Assembly (NCBI RefSeq): GCF_030656345.1
Contig: NZ_JAUSNR010000049.1
Location: 1 to 64,000 of the forward strand
Reading direction: 5' to 3'
From: Pseudotabrizicola sp.
Lineage (GTDB): Bacteria; Pseudomonadota; Alphaproteobacteria; Rhodobacterales; Rhodobacteraceae
DNA length: 64,000 nt
In this document: positions 35,799 to 44,274 of the stretch, in pieces
How positions within the stretch are numbered: the stretch's first letter is position 1
Layout: every line of letters starts with the position of its first letter
Program-made: the position numbers and the translations under genes
The notes under the pieces: generated by a model
Told to the model about the DNA's origin: nothing
Seen by the model: only the letters and a program-made list of their open reading frames with translations
The model's database searches: none

Positions 35799-38174
35799 AT
35801 GGCTGACAAGAATTCCGATACGACCAACGCAACAGCAACGGTTGAATGGACCGTGACGGGCATGGATTGCGGCGCGTGCGCGGCCAAGATCAAGAATGCG
35901 GTCGGGCGTCTGCCGGGTGTCAGCGATGTGAATGTGGCAATCATGTCCGAACGGTTGAAGCTGACGCTGGCCGATAGCACCACCCCGCGTGAAAAGATCG
36001 AAGGCACCGTGCGGTCGCTTGGTTATCAGATAGAGCCGCGGAAGGCGGGGGCCAAGAAGGACTTCGTGCTTCCGGGTGCGGTGCCCGAGGATGACCACGA
36101 CGAAGCCGAGGGCCACAGCCACGACGATGGCCATGATGATGCCGGGCAAGACCATTCGAGCCACGATCACAGCGGGGAAGATCACACCAAGCACGATCAT
36201 GCAGGCCGTGACGCTGCGCCAAAGACCGCAAAGGCATCTGCGCGCGACGACAGCGGTCACGGCAGCCCCGGCCATGTCCATGACGACCCCGCAGATCGCG
36301 GCAAGCGCTGGTATCAGACGGGCAAGGGCAAGCTCGTCATCTTCACCGCCCTCTTGTTGGGTGCGGCCTGGATCATCGAGTATCTGGCACCCGACATTGG
36401 GAAGTGGGCCTTCGTTGCCGCCTGTCTGATCGGGGTTGCTCCGGTAGCGCAGCGCGCCTTTGCGGCATTGCGGATGGGTCAGCCTTTCACCATCGAAAGC
36501 CTGATGACCATCGCCGCAGTCGGTGCGCTGTTCATCAATGCGGCCGAAGAGGCAGCGCTGGTCGTTTTCCTTTTTGCCGTGGGCGAGGTGCTGGAAGGCG
36601 TGGCCGCAGGCAAGGCACGGGACGGCATCCGGGCGCTGGCCAATCTGGTGCCGAAGACGGCGCAACTGGTCACCGGCGACACCACGCGCGAGGTGCCAGC
36701 GGCGAGCCTGTCCGTGGGCCAGACCGTGCTTGTGCGCCCCGGCGACCGGATTCCGGCCGATGGTGAGATCACCGATGGCACCTCGGGCGTGGACGAAAGC
36801 CCGGTCACCGGCGAAAGCGTACCCAAGACGCGCGGGCCGGGGGAATCCGTGTTTGCAGGCTCGATCAACACCGAGGCCGCCTTGCGGGTCAAGGTTACCA
36901 AGGGCCCCGAAGACAACACCATCGCCCGCATCATCCGCCTTGTCGAAGAGGCCGAAGAGGCGCGCGCGCCAACCGAACGCTTCATCGACCGCTTCAGCCG
37001 CTGGTATATGCCCGCCATCGTTGCCGTGGCGGCGCTGGTGGTGCTGGTGCCGCCGCTGGCCTTTGGTCAACCCTGGGACACCTGGGTTTACCGCGGCCTT
37101 GCCTTGCTCCTGATCGGCTGCCCGTGTGCGCTGGTCATCTCGGTCCCCGCCTCCATCGCTTCGGCCATGTCCACCGGGGCGCGGCGCGGGCTCTTGATGA
37201 AGGGTGGTGCCGTGATCGAGGCTGCGGCGAAGGTCGATGTCGTGACCTTCGACAAGACTGGGACGCTGACGCATGGCCGCCCGCAAGTGACAGATCTTGT
37301 GCTGTTCGGGGCCACCACAGAAGCTGAACTTCTGGCTGTTGCGGCAGGGGTCGAAATGGGGTCGAGCCACCCGCTCGCCATCGCCATCCTGAACAAGGCC
37401 AAGGAGGCCGGCGTGACCGCGCTGCCGTCGCAAGATGCCAAGGCGCTGATGGGCAAAGGGGTTGTCGCAACCGTGGGCGGCGTGCCTGCATGGGTCGCCT
37501 CTCCGCGTTACGCGATGGAGCATGGTGGGCTCGATGGCCTTGGCCTGCGGCAGGCTACGATCTTCGAAGAGGATGGCAAGACCGCGGTCGCCGTGTTCCG
37601 CGAGAAAACCCCGCTTGGCTTGATCGCCATGCGGGACGAGCCGCGGGCGGATGCCAAAGACGCTGTGCGCCAGCTGACGGCCATGGGGGTGACCGCAGTT
37701 ATCCTGACCGGGGATAACCCGCGCACGGCCGCTGCGATTGCCGGAAGCCTCGGGCTGAAGTTCGAAGCCGACATGATGCCCGAGGACAAGCTCGCCTACA
37801 TCCGCGAGATCGGCACCAAAGGCGGCGTGATGATGATCGGCGACGGCATCAACGACGCGCCCGCGCTGAAGCAGGCAAGCGTTGGCGTGGCAATGGGATC
37901 GGGCACCGATGTGGCGCTGGAAACCGCCGATGCGGCGATTCTGCGCGACCGGGTGACCGACATTCCGGCCACGATCCGCCTTTCGCGCGCGGCAATGGCC
38001 AATATCCGCCAGAACGTGACCATCGCGCTTGGCCTGAAGGCAGTGTTCCTTGTGACCTCGGTATTCGGACTGACCGGCCTCTGGATCGCAATTCTCGCCG
38101 ACACCGGTGCAACCGTGCTTGTGACGCTGAACGCCCTGCGTCTGCTGCGGTTCAACCCGGAACGCGAGGGCTGA
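35799..38174 (+). CDS. Zn/Cd/Pb-type P1B ATPase with His-rich linker
   Basis: 791 aa from the ATG at 35799. An N-terminal HMA domain (GMDCGACAAK) is followed by a His/Asp-rich linker (about residues 95-160). The membrane core has IGCPCALVISVP, DKTGT, SSHPLA, LTGDNP and GDGINDAP, and a C-terminal Asp in LADTGATVLV, which is diagnostic of the divalent (ZntA/CadA/PbrA) subtype. It exports Zn, Cd or Pb to the periplasm. It leads an operon with a methyltransferase, LspA, DsbB and DsbA. Confidence 0.94.
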   Translation: MADKNSDTTNATATVEWTVTGMDCGACAAKIKNAVGRLPGVSDVNVAIMSERLKLTLADSTTPREKIEGTVRSLGYQIEPRKAGAKKDFVLPGAVPEDDHDEAEGHSHDDGHDDAGQDHSSHDHSGEDHTKHDHAGRDAAPKTAKASARDDSGHGSPGHVHDDPADRGKRWYQTGKGKLVIFTALLLGAAWIIEYLAPDIGKWAFVAACLIGVAPVAQRAFAALRMGQPFTIESLMTIAAVGALFINAAEEAALVVFLFAVGEVLEGVAAGKARDGIRALANLVPKTAQLVTGDTTREVPAASLSVGQTVLVRPGDRIPADGEITDGTSGVDESPVTGESVPKTRGPGESVFAGSINTEAALRVKVTKGPEDNTIARIIRLVEEAEEARAPTERFIDRFSRWYMPAIVAVAALVVLVPPLAFGQPWDTWVYRGLALLLIGCPCALVISVPASIASAMSTGARRGLLMKGGAVIEAAAKVDVVTFDKTGTLTHGRPQVTDLVLFGATTEAELLAVAAGVEMGSSHPLAIAILNKAKEAGVTALPSQDAKALMGKGVVATVGGVPAWVASPRYAMEHGGLDGLGLRQATIFEEDGKTAVAVFREKTPLGLIAMRDEPRADAKDAVRQLTAMGVTAVILTGDNPRTAAAIAGSLGLKFEADMMPEDKLAYIREIGTKGGVMMIGDGINDAPALKQASVGVAMGSGTDVALETADAAILRDRVTDIPATIRLSRAAMANIRQNVTIALGLKAVFLVTSVFGLTGLWIAILADTGATVLVTLNALRLLRFNPEREG

Positions 38175-38178
38175 GCAG

Positions 38179-38802
38179 ATGATCTCCGGTTTTGGCTGGG
38201 CCGCGCTGGCCCTTCTTTTCGGCTATCTGGCACTGTTCTTCTGGGGCAGCGCCTTGGCCGCACAAGCGGCGGGGCGCCCGGTCTGGCTGTTCGCGCGCGC
38301 CACAGGGAGGGACCGCTTGGCAGCGATGGGGTTCCGTATGGCCTTTGCGCTGGCGTTTTTCGGGCCGCTCCTCTGGCTCGCCGTGCCCGGGTTCCACAAG
38401 GTCGACTTGCTCTGGACCGAGGGTCGCGCTGTGGTTCTTGGCTTGGTCGGGGTCTTTGTCGCAGGGCTTGGCGCGATGGTGGCTTTTGCCGCGCAGATGT
38501 CGATGGGATCATCCTGGCGCGTCGGCGTGGTCGGCGGCGAAACCGGCGATCTGGTCTGCGGCGGGCTCTACCGGTTCAGCCGCAACCCGACGTTTGTGGG
38601 GCAAGCGGCACTGCTGGCAGGTGTTGCGATGGCGGTTCCCTCTCTCCCTACCGTCCTCGCCCCAGTCATGTTTCTCTGGTCGGCCAGCACGCAAGTGCGG
38701 TCCGAGGAGGCCGCCCTGCGCACGGCAATCGGGCCGGACTATGATCGTTACTCCGCGTCGGTCCCACGCTGGATCGGCATCAAGAGCAAGGCCGTAGAAT
38801 GA
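38179..38802 (+). CDS. membrane methyltransferase of the isoprenylcysteine/phospholipid type
   Basis: 207 aa with about five membrane segments. The C-terminal block GLYRFSRNPTFVGQ, then EEAALRTAIGPDYDRY, is the signature of ICMT/PEMT-like SAM-dependent methyltransferases. The substrate is unknown; phospholipids or thiols in the envelope are possible. It follows the ATPase by 4 bases and overlaps lspA by 4. Confidence 0.82.
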   Translation: MISGFGWAALALLFGYLALFFWGSALAAQAAGRPVWLFARATGRDRLAAMGFRMAFALAFFGPLLWLAVPGFHKVDLLWTEGRAVVLGLVGVFVAGLGAMVAFAAQMSMGSSWRVGVVGGETGDLVCGGLYRFSRNPTFVGQAALLAGVAMAVPSLPTVLAPVMFLWSASTQVRSEEAALRTAIGPDYDRYSASVPRWIGIKSKAVE

Positions 38803-39284
38803 CCAGGGTGATGCTGATTTCGCTGATTGTTGCCGCAGTGGTGGCAGACCAGTTGACCAAGACCGCAGCGCTGTCGCTGCTGTCGCAGGGGACTGCGGTC
38901 CCGGTCCTGCCGGGCTTCAACCTTTCCCTCGGGTTCAATACCGGCGCGAGCTTTGGCATGATGGGCGGGTTCATGGCGGGTAAGCCCCTTTTGATGGCTG
39001 CGCTGACGGGCGCACTGACCATCGCCTTCGCCGTCATGGCATTCCGGGCGCAGCACGCGCTGGAACGGGCAGGTTTTGCGTTGGTCGTGGGGGGCGCGCT
39101 TGGCAATATCATCGACAGGTTGCGGCAGGGTGCCGTGACCGATTTCCTTGATCTTTACTGGCGCGACTGGCACTGGCCCACGTTCAACGTCGCCGATATT
39201 GCGATCACTCTCGGCGCGGTCCTGATCCTTGCCGCCTCGCTTCCCCTTCGTCGCCGCAAGGAGCCGGTTCTTGACCAAAGCTGA
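38799..39284 (+). CDS. lspA: lipoprotein signal peptidase LspA (accessory copy)
   Basis: 161 aa, four membrane segments. The catalytic aspartates are in GNIIDRLRQG and FNVADIAIT. LspA removes signal peptides from diacylated prolipoproteins in the inner membrane. Its place behind a Zn/Cd/Pb ATPase recalls PbrC of lead-resistance operons. It is presumably additional to the housekeeping chromosomal gene. Confidence 0.93.
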   Translation: MTRVMLISLIVAAVVADQLTKTAALSLLSQGTAVPVLPGFNLSLGFNTGASFGMMGGFMAGKPLLMAALTGALTIAFAVMAFRAQHALERAGFALVVGGALGNIIDRLRQGAVTDFLDLYWRDWHWPTFNVADIAITLGAVLILAASLPLRRRKEPVLDQS

Positions 39285-39708
39285 CCCGCAGAGCCTGTCG
39301 CGTGACGACCTTTCCTTGACCGTCGCTTTCCTGATCGCACTGGCGGGCACGCTTGGCGCGCTCTTTATCGGTGAGGTGCTGGGCCAGATGCCCTGCACCC
39401 TCTGCTGGTATCAGCGCATCGCCATGTTCCCTTTGGTGCCGATCCTCGGCATGTCGCTCTGGCGGGGCGACGGGATGGCGCGCGCCTATGGCTTGCCGTT
39501 GGCCATCGCCGGGCTCGCGCTTGCGGTATGGCATTCTGGCCTTTACGCAGGGTTCTTGCCTGCGCCGATCGTGCCCTGCACCGAGAATGGCCCCTCCTGT
39601 ACCGGCGAGGCGCAGATGATTCTTGGCCTGCCGATCCCCTATCTTTCCGTGGTCGCCTTCGCAGCGATCCTTACCTGCCTCCTCTTGCCGAAAGGACAAC
39701 GCCCATGA
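39271..39708 (+). CDS. dsbB: DsbB-type disulfide oxidoreductase
   Basis: 145 aa from the TTG at 39271, chosen because AAGGAG lies 8 bases before it and no ATG fits. It has four membrane segments, the quinone-side CxxC in MPCTLCWYQR, and the second Cys pair in VPCTENGPSC. It reoxidises DsbA through quinone. Overlaps lspA by 14 bases and the DsbA-like gene by 4. Confidence 0.9.
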   Translation: MTKADPQSLSRDDLSLTVAFLIALAGTLGALFIGEVLGQMPCTLCWYQRIAMFPLVPILGMSLWRGDGMARAYGLPLAIAGLALAVWHSGLYAGFLPAPIVPCTENGPSCTGEAQMILGLPIPYLSVVAFAAILTCLLLPKGQRP

Positions 39709-40364
39709 ACCGCCGCACTCTTCTGATCGGGGCCTCTGCACTCGGGCTTGCCGCCTTCGCAGGCGGCGCCATCGTCCTGAACCGTCGCCGCGCGGCCGAG
39801 GCAGAGGCGGTGGCCGCCGCCACGCCAACTGAGGATCAGGCGCTTTTGGTCCGGGAGTACTCCCCGAGCTTTGGCCCCGCCGACGCGCCGGTCACGCTGG
39901 TCGAGTTCTTCGATCCCTCCTGCGAGGCCTGCCGTGCCTACCACCCGGTGGTGCAGGAAATCCGGCGGCAGTTTCCGACGCAGGTCCGCGTCGTGCTGCG
40001 CTACACCGTCTTCCATGAAGGCTCGGACGAGGCTGTGCGCATCCTCGAGGCTGCGCGGATGCAGGACAAGTTCGAGCCGGTGCTGGACGCACTTCTGGAA
40101 CAACAGCCCGGCTGGGCTGTTCATGGCTCGCCCGAGATGGATGTCGCCTGGGAAATCGCTGGGTCCGCAGGTCTCGATCTGGAGAAGGCGGAAACAGACC
40201 AGTTCTTTCCGGGGATCACCGGCATCCTGAACCAGGACGCGGCCGATGTGGAAGCCCTGGCCATTCGCCAGACGCCGACCTTCTTTCTGAACGGAAAGCG
40301 GTTGGAGAACTTCAGCGCAGACAGCCTGATCGCCGATGTGCGGTTCGCGGTCGAGAATTCCTGA
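39705..40364 (+). CDS. DsbA-family thiol oxidoreductase
   Basis: 219 aa from the ATG at 39705. Signal anchor MNRRTLLIGASALGLAAFAG, then a thioredoxin fold with the CEAC active site (FDPSCEACRAYHP) and the cis-Pro in RQTPTFFLNG. It introduces or reshuffles disulfides in the periplasm, paired with the DsbB just upstream. Last gene of the ATPase operon; it converges on mntR with a 6-base gap. Confidence 0.9.
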   Translation: MNRRTLLIGASALGLAAFAGGAIVLNRRRAAEAEAVAAATPTEDQALLVREYSPSFGPADAPVTLVEFFDPSCEACRAYHPVVQEIRRQFPTQVRVVLRYTVFHEGSDEAVRILEAARMQDKFEPVLDALLEQQPGWAVHGSPEMDVAWEIAGSAGLDLEKAETDQFFPGITGILNQDAADVEALAIRQTPTFFLNGKRLENFSADSLIADVRFAVENS

Positions 40365-40370
40365 CAGCGC

Positions 40371-40823
40371 TCAGGGCCGGTTGGCGAAGGAAGAAAACAG
40401 GGCCAGTGTCCGTTCGCTGACATGGTGCTCGATGCCTTCGGCATCGCGTTCCGCTGTCTCGGTGTCAAGGCCGAGGCTGATGAGAAAGCGCAAGACGATC
40501 TCGTGCCGCCGCCGGCATTCTTTGGCCAGTGCGCGGCCCGCCTCTGTCAGAAAGACCGACCGATACTTCGCGCGGGTGATCAGCCCCTCGCGCGCGAGAC
40601 GGTCGAGAGTCTTGCTCACGGTCGGCACCTTCACGCCAAGCCGGGCGGCGATGTCCACCGGGCGCGCCTCGCCCTGATCGTGGATCAGTTCGGCGATCAG
40701 CTCGACATAGTCCTCGGCCAGTTCATTGCGCCGGGCTTCGCGGACACCTTGAAACGCCCCGGCGCGCAGATCCGCAGGCCGGTCATCCGAGGTGGCTTGG
40801 GTTTCAGGATCGAGCTCTGTCAT
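40371..40823 (-). CDS. mntR: MntR, manganese-responsive repressor (DtxR family)
   Basis: 150 aa from the ATG at 40823. DtxR-type winged HTH (IAARLGVKVPTVSKTLDRL) followed by the dimerisation/metal region with HEIVLRFL and EGIEHHVSE. It represses mntH when Mn(II) is plentiful. Divergent from mntH, with a palindrome between them. Confidence 0.9.
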   Translation of the reverse strand: MTELDPETQATSDDRPADLRAGAFQGVREARRNELAEDYVELIAELIHDQGEARPVDIAARLGVKVPTVSKTLDRLAREGLITRAKYRSVFLTEAGRALAKECRRRHEIVLRFLISLGLDTETAERDAEGIEHHVSERTLALFSSFANRP

Positions 40824-40874
40824 CCGTTCAGTGTCGCACGGGATGGATTGACAAGTAAAGGCGTGGGGCAGAAT

Positions 40875-40890
40875 GTTAGCAGTGTCTAAC
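40875..40890. promoter_or_regulatory. candidate MntR operator
   Basis: GTTAG and CTAAC arms with a 6-base spacer lie in the mntR-mntH intergenic region, 51 bases before the preferred mntH start. Confidence 0.6.
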
Positions 40891-40941
40891 TTTATGCGCC
40901 GCGTCTTGTTTGGCGTGGTCAAGCCCGGAGTGCCAAGAGTC

Positions 40942-42267
40942 ATGACGACCAATGCCTGGCGGCAAGAAAGCGAAACGCCGTCGCTTTCCGAAGTTTTCCG
41001 CACCATCGCGGTTGGGAACGGTGGCACCAGCCGGTTCCGCCGGTTCCTCGCCTTCATTGGTCCCGGCTATCTGGTGGCAGTGGGCTATATGGACCCCGGC
41101 AACTGGGCGACCTCGCTGGCGGGTGGGGCGGCTTTTGGCTACACGTTGCTGTTCGTCGCACTGCTATCGAACATCATGGCGATCCTGCTGCAATCGCTGT
41201 GTGCCAGGCTTGCGGTCGCCTCGGGCCGCGATCTGGCACAGGCCTGCCGCGATGCCTTCCCGAAATGGATGTCAGTCCCGCTCTGGATCTTCGCAGAGCT
41301 CGCCATCATCGCCACGGACCTGGCCGAGGTGATCGGCACCGCGATCGGCCTGAACCTCTTGTTCGGCATTCCGCTGGAGATTGGCATCTTCATCACCGCC
41401 GCCGACGTGTTCCTGATATTGTGGCTGCAGAACAAGGGGTTCCGCTGGATCGAGGCGTTGATCATCTCGCTCACGGCGCTGATCGCCGCCTGCTTTGTCG
41501 TGCTGATCGCGCAGGCCGATCCGGTCTGGGGCGAGGTCATCGCAGGCTTTGCCCCAAGCCGCGAGATTTTCAACAACCCGACGATGCTTTACCTGGCGCT
41601 TGGCATTATCGGGGCGACGGTCATGCCGCATAACCTATACCTGCATTCGGGCATCGTGCAGACTCGCGCCTTCGGGCTTGATCTTCCGTCCAAACGCGAG
41701 GCGCTGAGGTTGGCGACTTGGGACAGCACCATCGCACTGATGTTCGCGCTGACGATCAATGCATCGATCCTGATCCTGGCCGCTGCTGCCTTCTACACGG
41801 TGGGGCAAAACGACGTAGCCGAAATTGACAAGGCGCATCTGTTGCTGGAGCCCTTGCTCGGTTCGTCGCTCGCGCCGGTCCTGTTCGGCGTGGCGCTCTT
41901 GTGCGCGGGGCTGAACTCCACTGTAACCGCTACCATGGCCGGGCAGATCGTGATGGAAGGTTTCATCAACCTGCGCATCGCGCCTTGGGCGCGGCGCCTG
42001 ATCACACGGGGCCTTGCCATCATCCCGGCGATCTTCGTGATCCTGCTCTACGGCAGCGGTGGTGTGGGGGAGCTTTTGATCCTGAGCCAGGTGGTGCTGT
42101 CATTCCAGCTTCCCTTCGCCATCGTTCCCTTGGTGATGTTCACCGCCAGCCGCGCCAAGATGGGCGAACTCGTAGCGCCCCGCTGGCTGACCGGCCTCTG
42201 TTGGCTGATTGCGGCCCTGATCATCGTGCTGAACGTGAACCTGCTGTCGACAGTACTCTTGGGCTGA
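40942..42267 (+). CDS. mntH: MntH, Nramp manganese transporter
   Basis: 441 aa from the ATG at 40942. Upstream in-frame starts lie on or just after the palindrome and are less likely. Eleven or so membrane segments with the Nramp metal motif YMDPGNWAT in TM1 and [10 protein letters not shown] in TM6. It imports Mn(II) with protons. Manganese uptake fits a metal and oxidative-stress island. Confidence 0.94.
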   Translation: MTTNAWRQESETPSLSEVFRTIAVGNGGTSRFRRFLAFIGPGYLVAVGYMDPGNWATSLAGGAAFGYTLLFVALLSNIMAILLQSLCARLAVASGRDLAQACRDAFPKWMSVPLWIFAELAIIATDLAEVIGTAIGLNLLFGIPLEIGIFITAADVFLILWLQNKGFRWIEALIISLTALIAACFVVLIAQADPVWGEVIAGFAPSREIFNNPTMLYLALGIIGATVMPHNLYLHSGIVQTRAFGLDLPSKREALRLATWDSTIALMFALTINASILILAAAAFYTVGQNDVAEIDKAHLLLEPLLGSSLAPVLFGVALLCAGLNSTVTATMAGQIVMEGFINLRIAPWARRLITRGLAIIPAIFVILLYGSGGVGELLILSQVVLSFQLPFAIVPLVMFTASRAKMGELVAPRWLTGLCWLIAALIIVLNVNLLSTVLLG

Positions 42268-42270
42268 CCC

Positions 42271-43005
42271 TCAGCCGATCGTTCCCAAAACAGGGAAGGT
42301 TTCCAGCAGCCAGAAGGCAATACCCGTAATTTGCCCGGTCATTACGGCGAAGCCCATGGCGATCATGACAACGCCCGCTACCCGATGAAGCCAGAGACTT
42401 GCACGACCAAGACGCCTTATTCGTTCAGTCAGTTCATTCGTGAAAGCTGCGAGCAATAGGAACGGGACGCCGAGACCGGCAGAATACACAGTCAAAAGAG
42501 CTATTCCATCTGCGCCCGAGGCAGCACTCACCGTCAAGATCGACCCCAGAACCGGCCCAATGCAAGGCGTCCAGCCGAAAGCAAAAGCCAGTCCAAGCAA
42601 ATAGGCCCCGAGAGGATTTCCACCTTTTGCATCAAATGTGAATCGCGTGTCACGGAGCAGGATGCCCGGCCGTATAAGCCCGGTCATGACCAATCCAAAC
42701 ACTATGATTAGCGCACCCCCGACAATACCGAGCTCGTACTTCCATTGCAAAAGCAAGCCACCGAGAAGGCTGGCACCTGCACCCAATGAGATAAATACGG
42801 TCGAAAAACCCATGACGAAGTACAGGCTCAAGAGCAGGCTATGCAGGCGAGTTCTCATCTGTGCTTTTTCGCGCGAACTTGGCCCCGGTTGCCCTGCTAT
42901 GTAGGAAACATAGCCAGGAGCGAGCGGCAGTACGCACGGAGATAAGAATGACAGAGCCCCTCCCAAAAAGGCCACGAGGACCCCGACGCCAGAAATTTCG
43001 AACAT
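42271..43005 (-). CDS. ccdA: CcdA-type thiol-electron transporter
   Basis: 244 aa, six membrane segments. The two redox cysteines are in LSFLSPCVLPLAPGY (TM1) and FGWTPCIGPVLG (TM4). CcdA passes electrons from cytoplasmic thioredoxin to periplasmic thioredoxin-like proteins, for cytochrome c or Cu-A assembly or disulfide repair. It stands alone with its own MerR-type promoter, which suggests it serves the SCO1 and Dsb proteins nearby. Confidence 0.92.
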   Translation of the reverse strand: MFEISGVGVLVAFLGGALSFLSPCVLPLAPGYVSYIAGQPGPSSREKAQMRTRLHSLLLSLYFVMGFSTVFISLGAGASLLGGLLLQWKYELGIVGGALIIVFGLVMTGLIRPGILLRDTRFTFDAKGGNPLGAYLLGLAFAFGWTPCIGPVLGSILTVSAASGADGIALLTVYSAGLGVPFLLLAAFTNELTERIRRLGRASLWLHRVAGVVMIAMGFAVMTGQITGIAFWLLETFPVLGTIG

Positions 43006-43413
43006 GCGCCCTGCTCACTTTCGACAGATTGAATTATATGCTATCTCCCGCCATTCGATGACGTCAGCTTGAGAGTTCGCTAACACCTCTAGCAACTTGA
43101 GCTGCAAGCGAGTTCTCTTTTTCGTGGCTTGGGAGTCAAAGTTGCGCTGGTCGCGGGAAATCGTCCTCGCCAACATGGCTCGTCGAGCGCTTCGTGAAAA
43201 AAAATGGAAAGTTCTGTGCTTTCTGCATCGCCGTCCCATTGCCTGAACGCGGACGGGTTTTCACAATTACGTTACGTCAACTCGCCGCATTTGCAACCAC
43301 AGGCCGCAGAAAAAAACCTTCAAGCAAAGAGAGCGTCAAACTGGAGCAAACCACGGTCAGCCAATTGCTACACAAACCCTCGCTATAAGGTGCGACAGCC
43401 TTCCTCTTGGTCG
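43006..43413. other. 408-bp intergenic region, ccdA promoter only
   Basis: Apart from the MerR-type ccdA promoter at 43077-43107, I see no convincing gene or repeat in this stretch between the ccdA start and the L,D-transpeptidase stop. The GC content drops, and short frames here lack ribosome sites. Confidence 0.6.
43077..43107 (-). promoter_or_regulatory. MerR-type promoter of ccdA
   Basis: On the minus strand: -35 TTGCAG (43107-43102), a 19-bp spacer with CTCAAGTTGCTAGAG, and -10 TAGCGA (43082-43077). Same design as the ATPase-operon promoter at 35721. Confidence 0.8.
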
Positions 43414-44007
43414 TCAGATCAGCAGTACCTGAGTGCCGACCTGTGCCAAATCGTACAGTTCAATGACATGCTCGTTGTAGAGGCCGATGCACCCGTTCGA
43501 TGATCTGCGACCGATCTTCCGGGTATCATGGGTGCCGTGGATCAAATAGGCAGGCCATGACAGATACATTCCGCGGACACCAAGCGGGTTGTCCTTGGAT
43601 CCGCCTTCGACCATCTTTGGCCAGTCCGGGTTGCGCTCGAGCATGGATGCCGTCGGACGCCACGGTGGGTTCACGGCTTTGCGGACAATTTCGGTCCGCC
43701 CGAGCCGCGTCAGTTCCTCGGACAGAGGGACAGACGTGGGGTAAAGGAGGTAGATCGACTGATCCTCTGACCAATAATGCAGTGCGCGTGACTTGGTGTC
43801 CGCCAGAATCGCACCACCCTTAGTATTCTCAAAATAGTCCCGCCACTGAGGCATCCGGAAGCTGGACACGTTGTTCCGCACGCTGCCGGATACAGGAGCC
43901 TGAAACTCAGTCGTGCCGTCCTGTGCCAAGGCTGGTAGGGCCGCAAGAGATGCCATCCCGACTGCTCCGCCCATCAAAGCCCGTCGCCCGATCCGATCAT
44001 CGGCCAT
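43414..44007 (-). CDS. L,D-transpeptidase (module 1)
   Basis: 197 aa. Tat-like signal (RIGRRALMGG, cleavage near ALAQD), then a YkuD domain with the catalytic HGTHDT and SSNGCIGLYN (His and Cys). It forms 3-3 peptidoglycan cross-links or attaches proteins to the wall. Divergent from lnt of module 1; the same pair recurs at 50820-53321. Confidence 0.9.
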   Translation of the reverse strand: MADDRIGRRALMGGAVGMASLAALPALAQDGTTEFQAPVSGSVRNNVSSFRMPQWRDYFENTKGGAILADTKSRALHYWSEDQSIYLLYPTSVPLSEELTRLGRTEIVRKAVNPPWRPTASMLERNPDWPKMVEGGSKDNPLGVRGMYLSWPAYLIHGTHDTRKIGRRSSNGCIGLYNEHVIELYDLAQVGTQVLLI

Positions 44008-44182
44008 GCATCACTCCTTCATCTAGGTTTCGGAATGGTGAGTAACGATCTCTTGCCAGCGGGACAAATCAAAGAACCGTTAGCGGCGCATGGTTTGAGC
44101 CGGAAGCTCTACAAGCACGACGCCGTTCATCTTGCGTGGCTTCAGATCGCCCCATGGAAGTCGCCCAACATTTCTCGACACT

Positions 44183-44201
44183 CTGACAATGCCGTGATCT
44201 G
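44183..44201. promoter_or_regulatory. 19-bp block conserved upstream of both lnt promoters
   Basis: CTGACAATGCCGTGATCTG is identical at 51664-51682, and in both places lies exactly 12 bases before the -35 box of the lnt promoter. It may be a second regulator site or part of the divergent L,D-transpeptidase promoter. Confidence 0.55.
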
Positions 44202-44213
44202 TCAACCAAAGCG

Positions 44214-44244
44214 TTGCACCTCTAGTAGCTAGAGCAATTAACCC
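44214..44244 (+). promoter_or_regulatory. MerR-type promoter of lnt (module 1)
   Basis: -35 TTGCAC (44214-44219), a 19-bp spacer with the perfect dyad CTCTAG-TAG-CTAGAG, and -10 TAACCC (44239-44244), 31 bases before the lnt start. Confidence 0.85.
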
Positions 44245-44274
44245 TCACCCCTCAAGACGGGGGCTTTCGCAGGA

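Noticed and set aside
35751..37523. 590-aa open frame antisense to the Zn/Cd/Pb ATPase
   Set aside because: It lies wholly opposite a conserved ATPase; Arg/His/Gly-rich composition is what GC-rich antisense frames give. No ribosome site or family motif.
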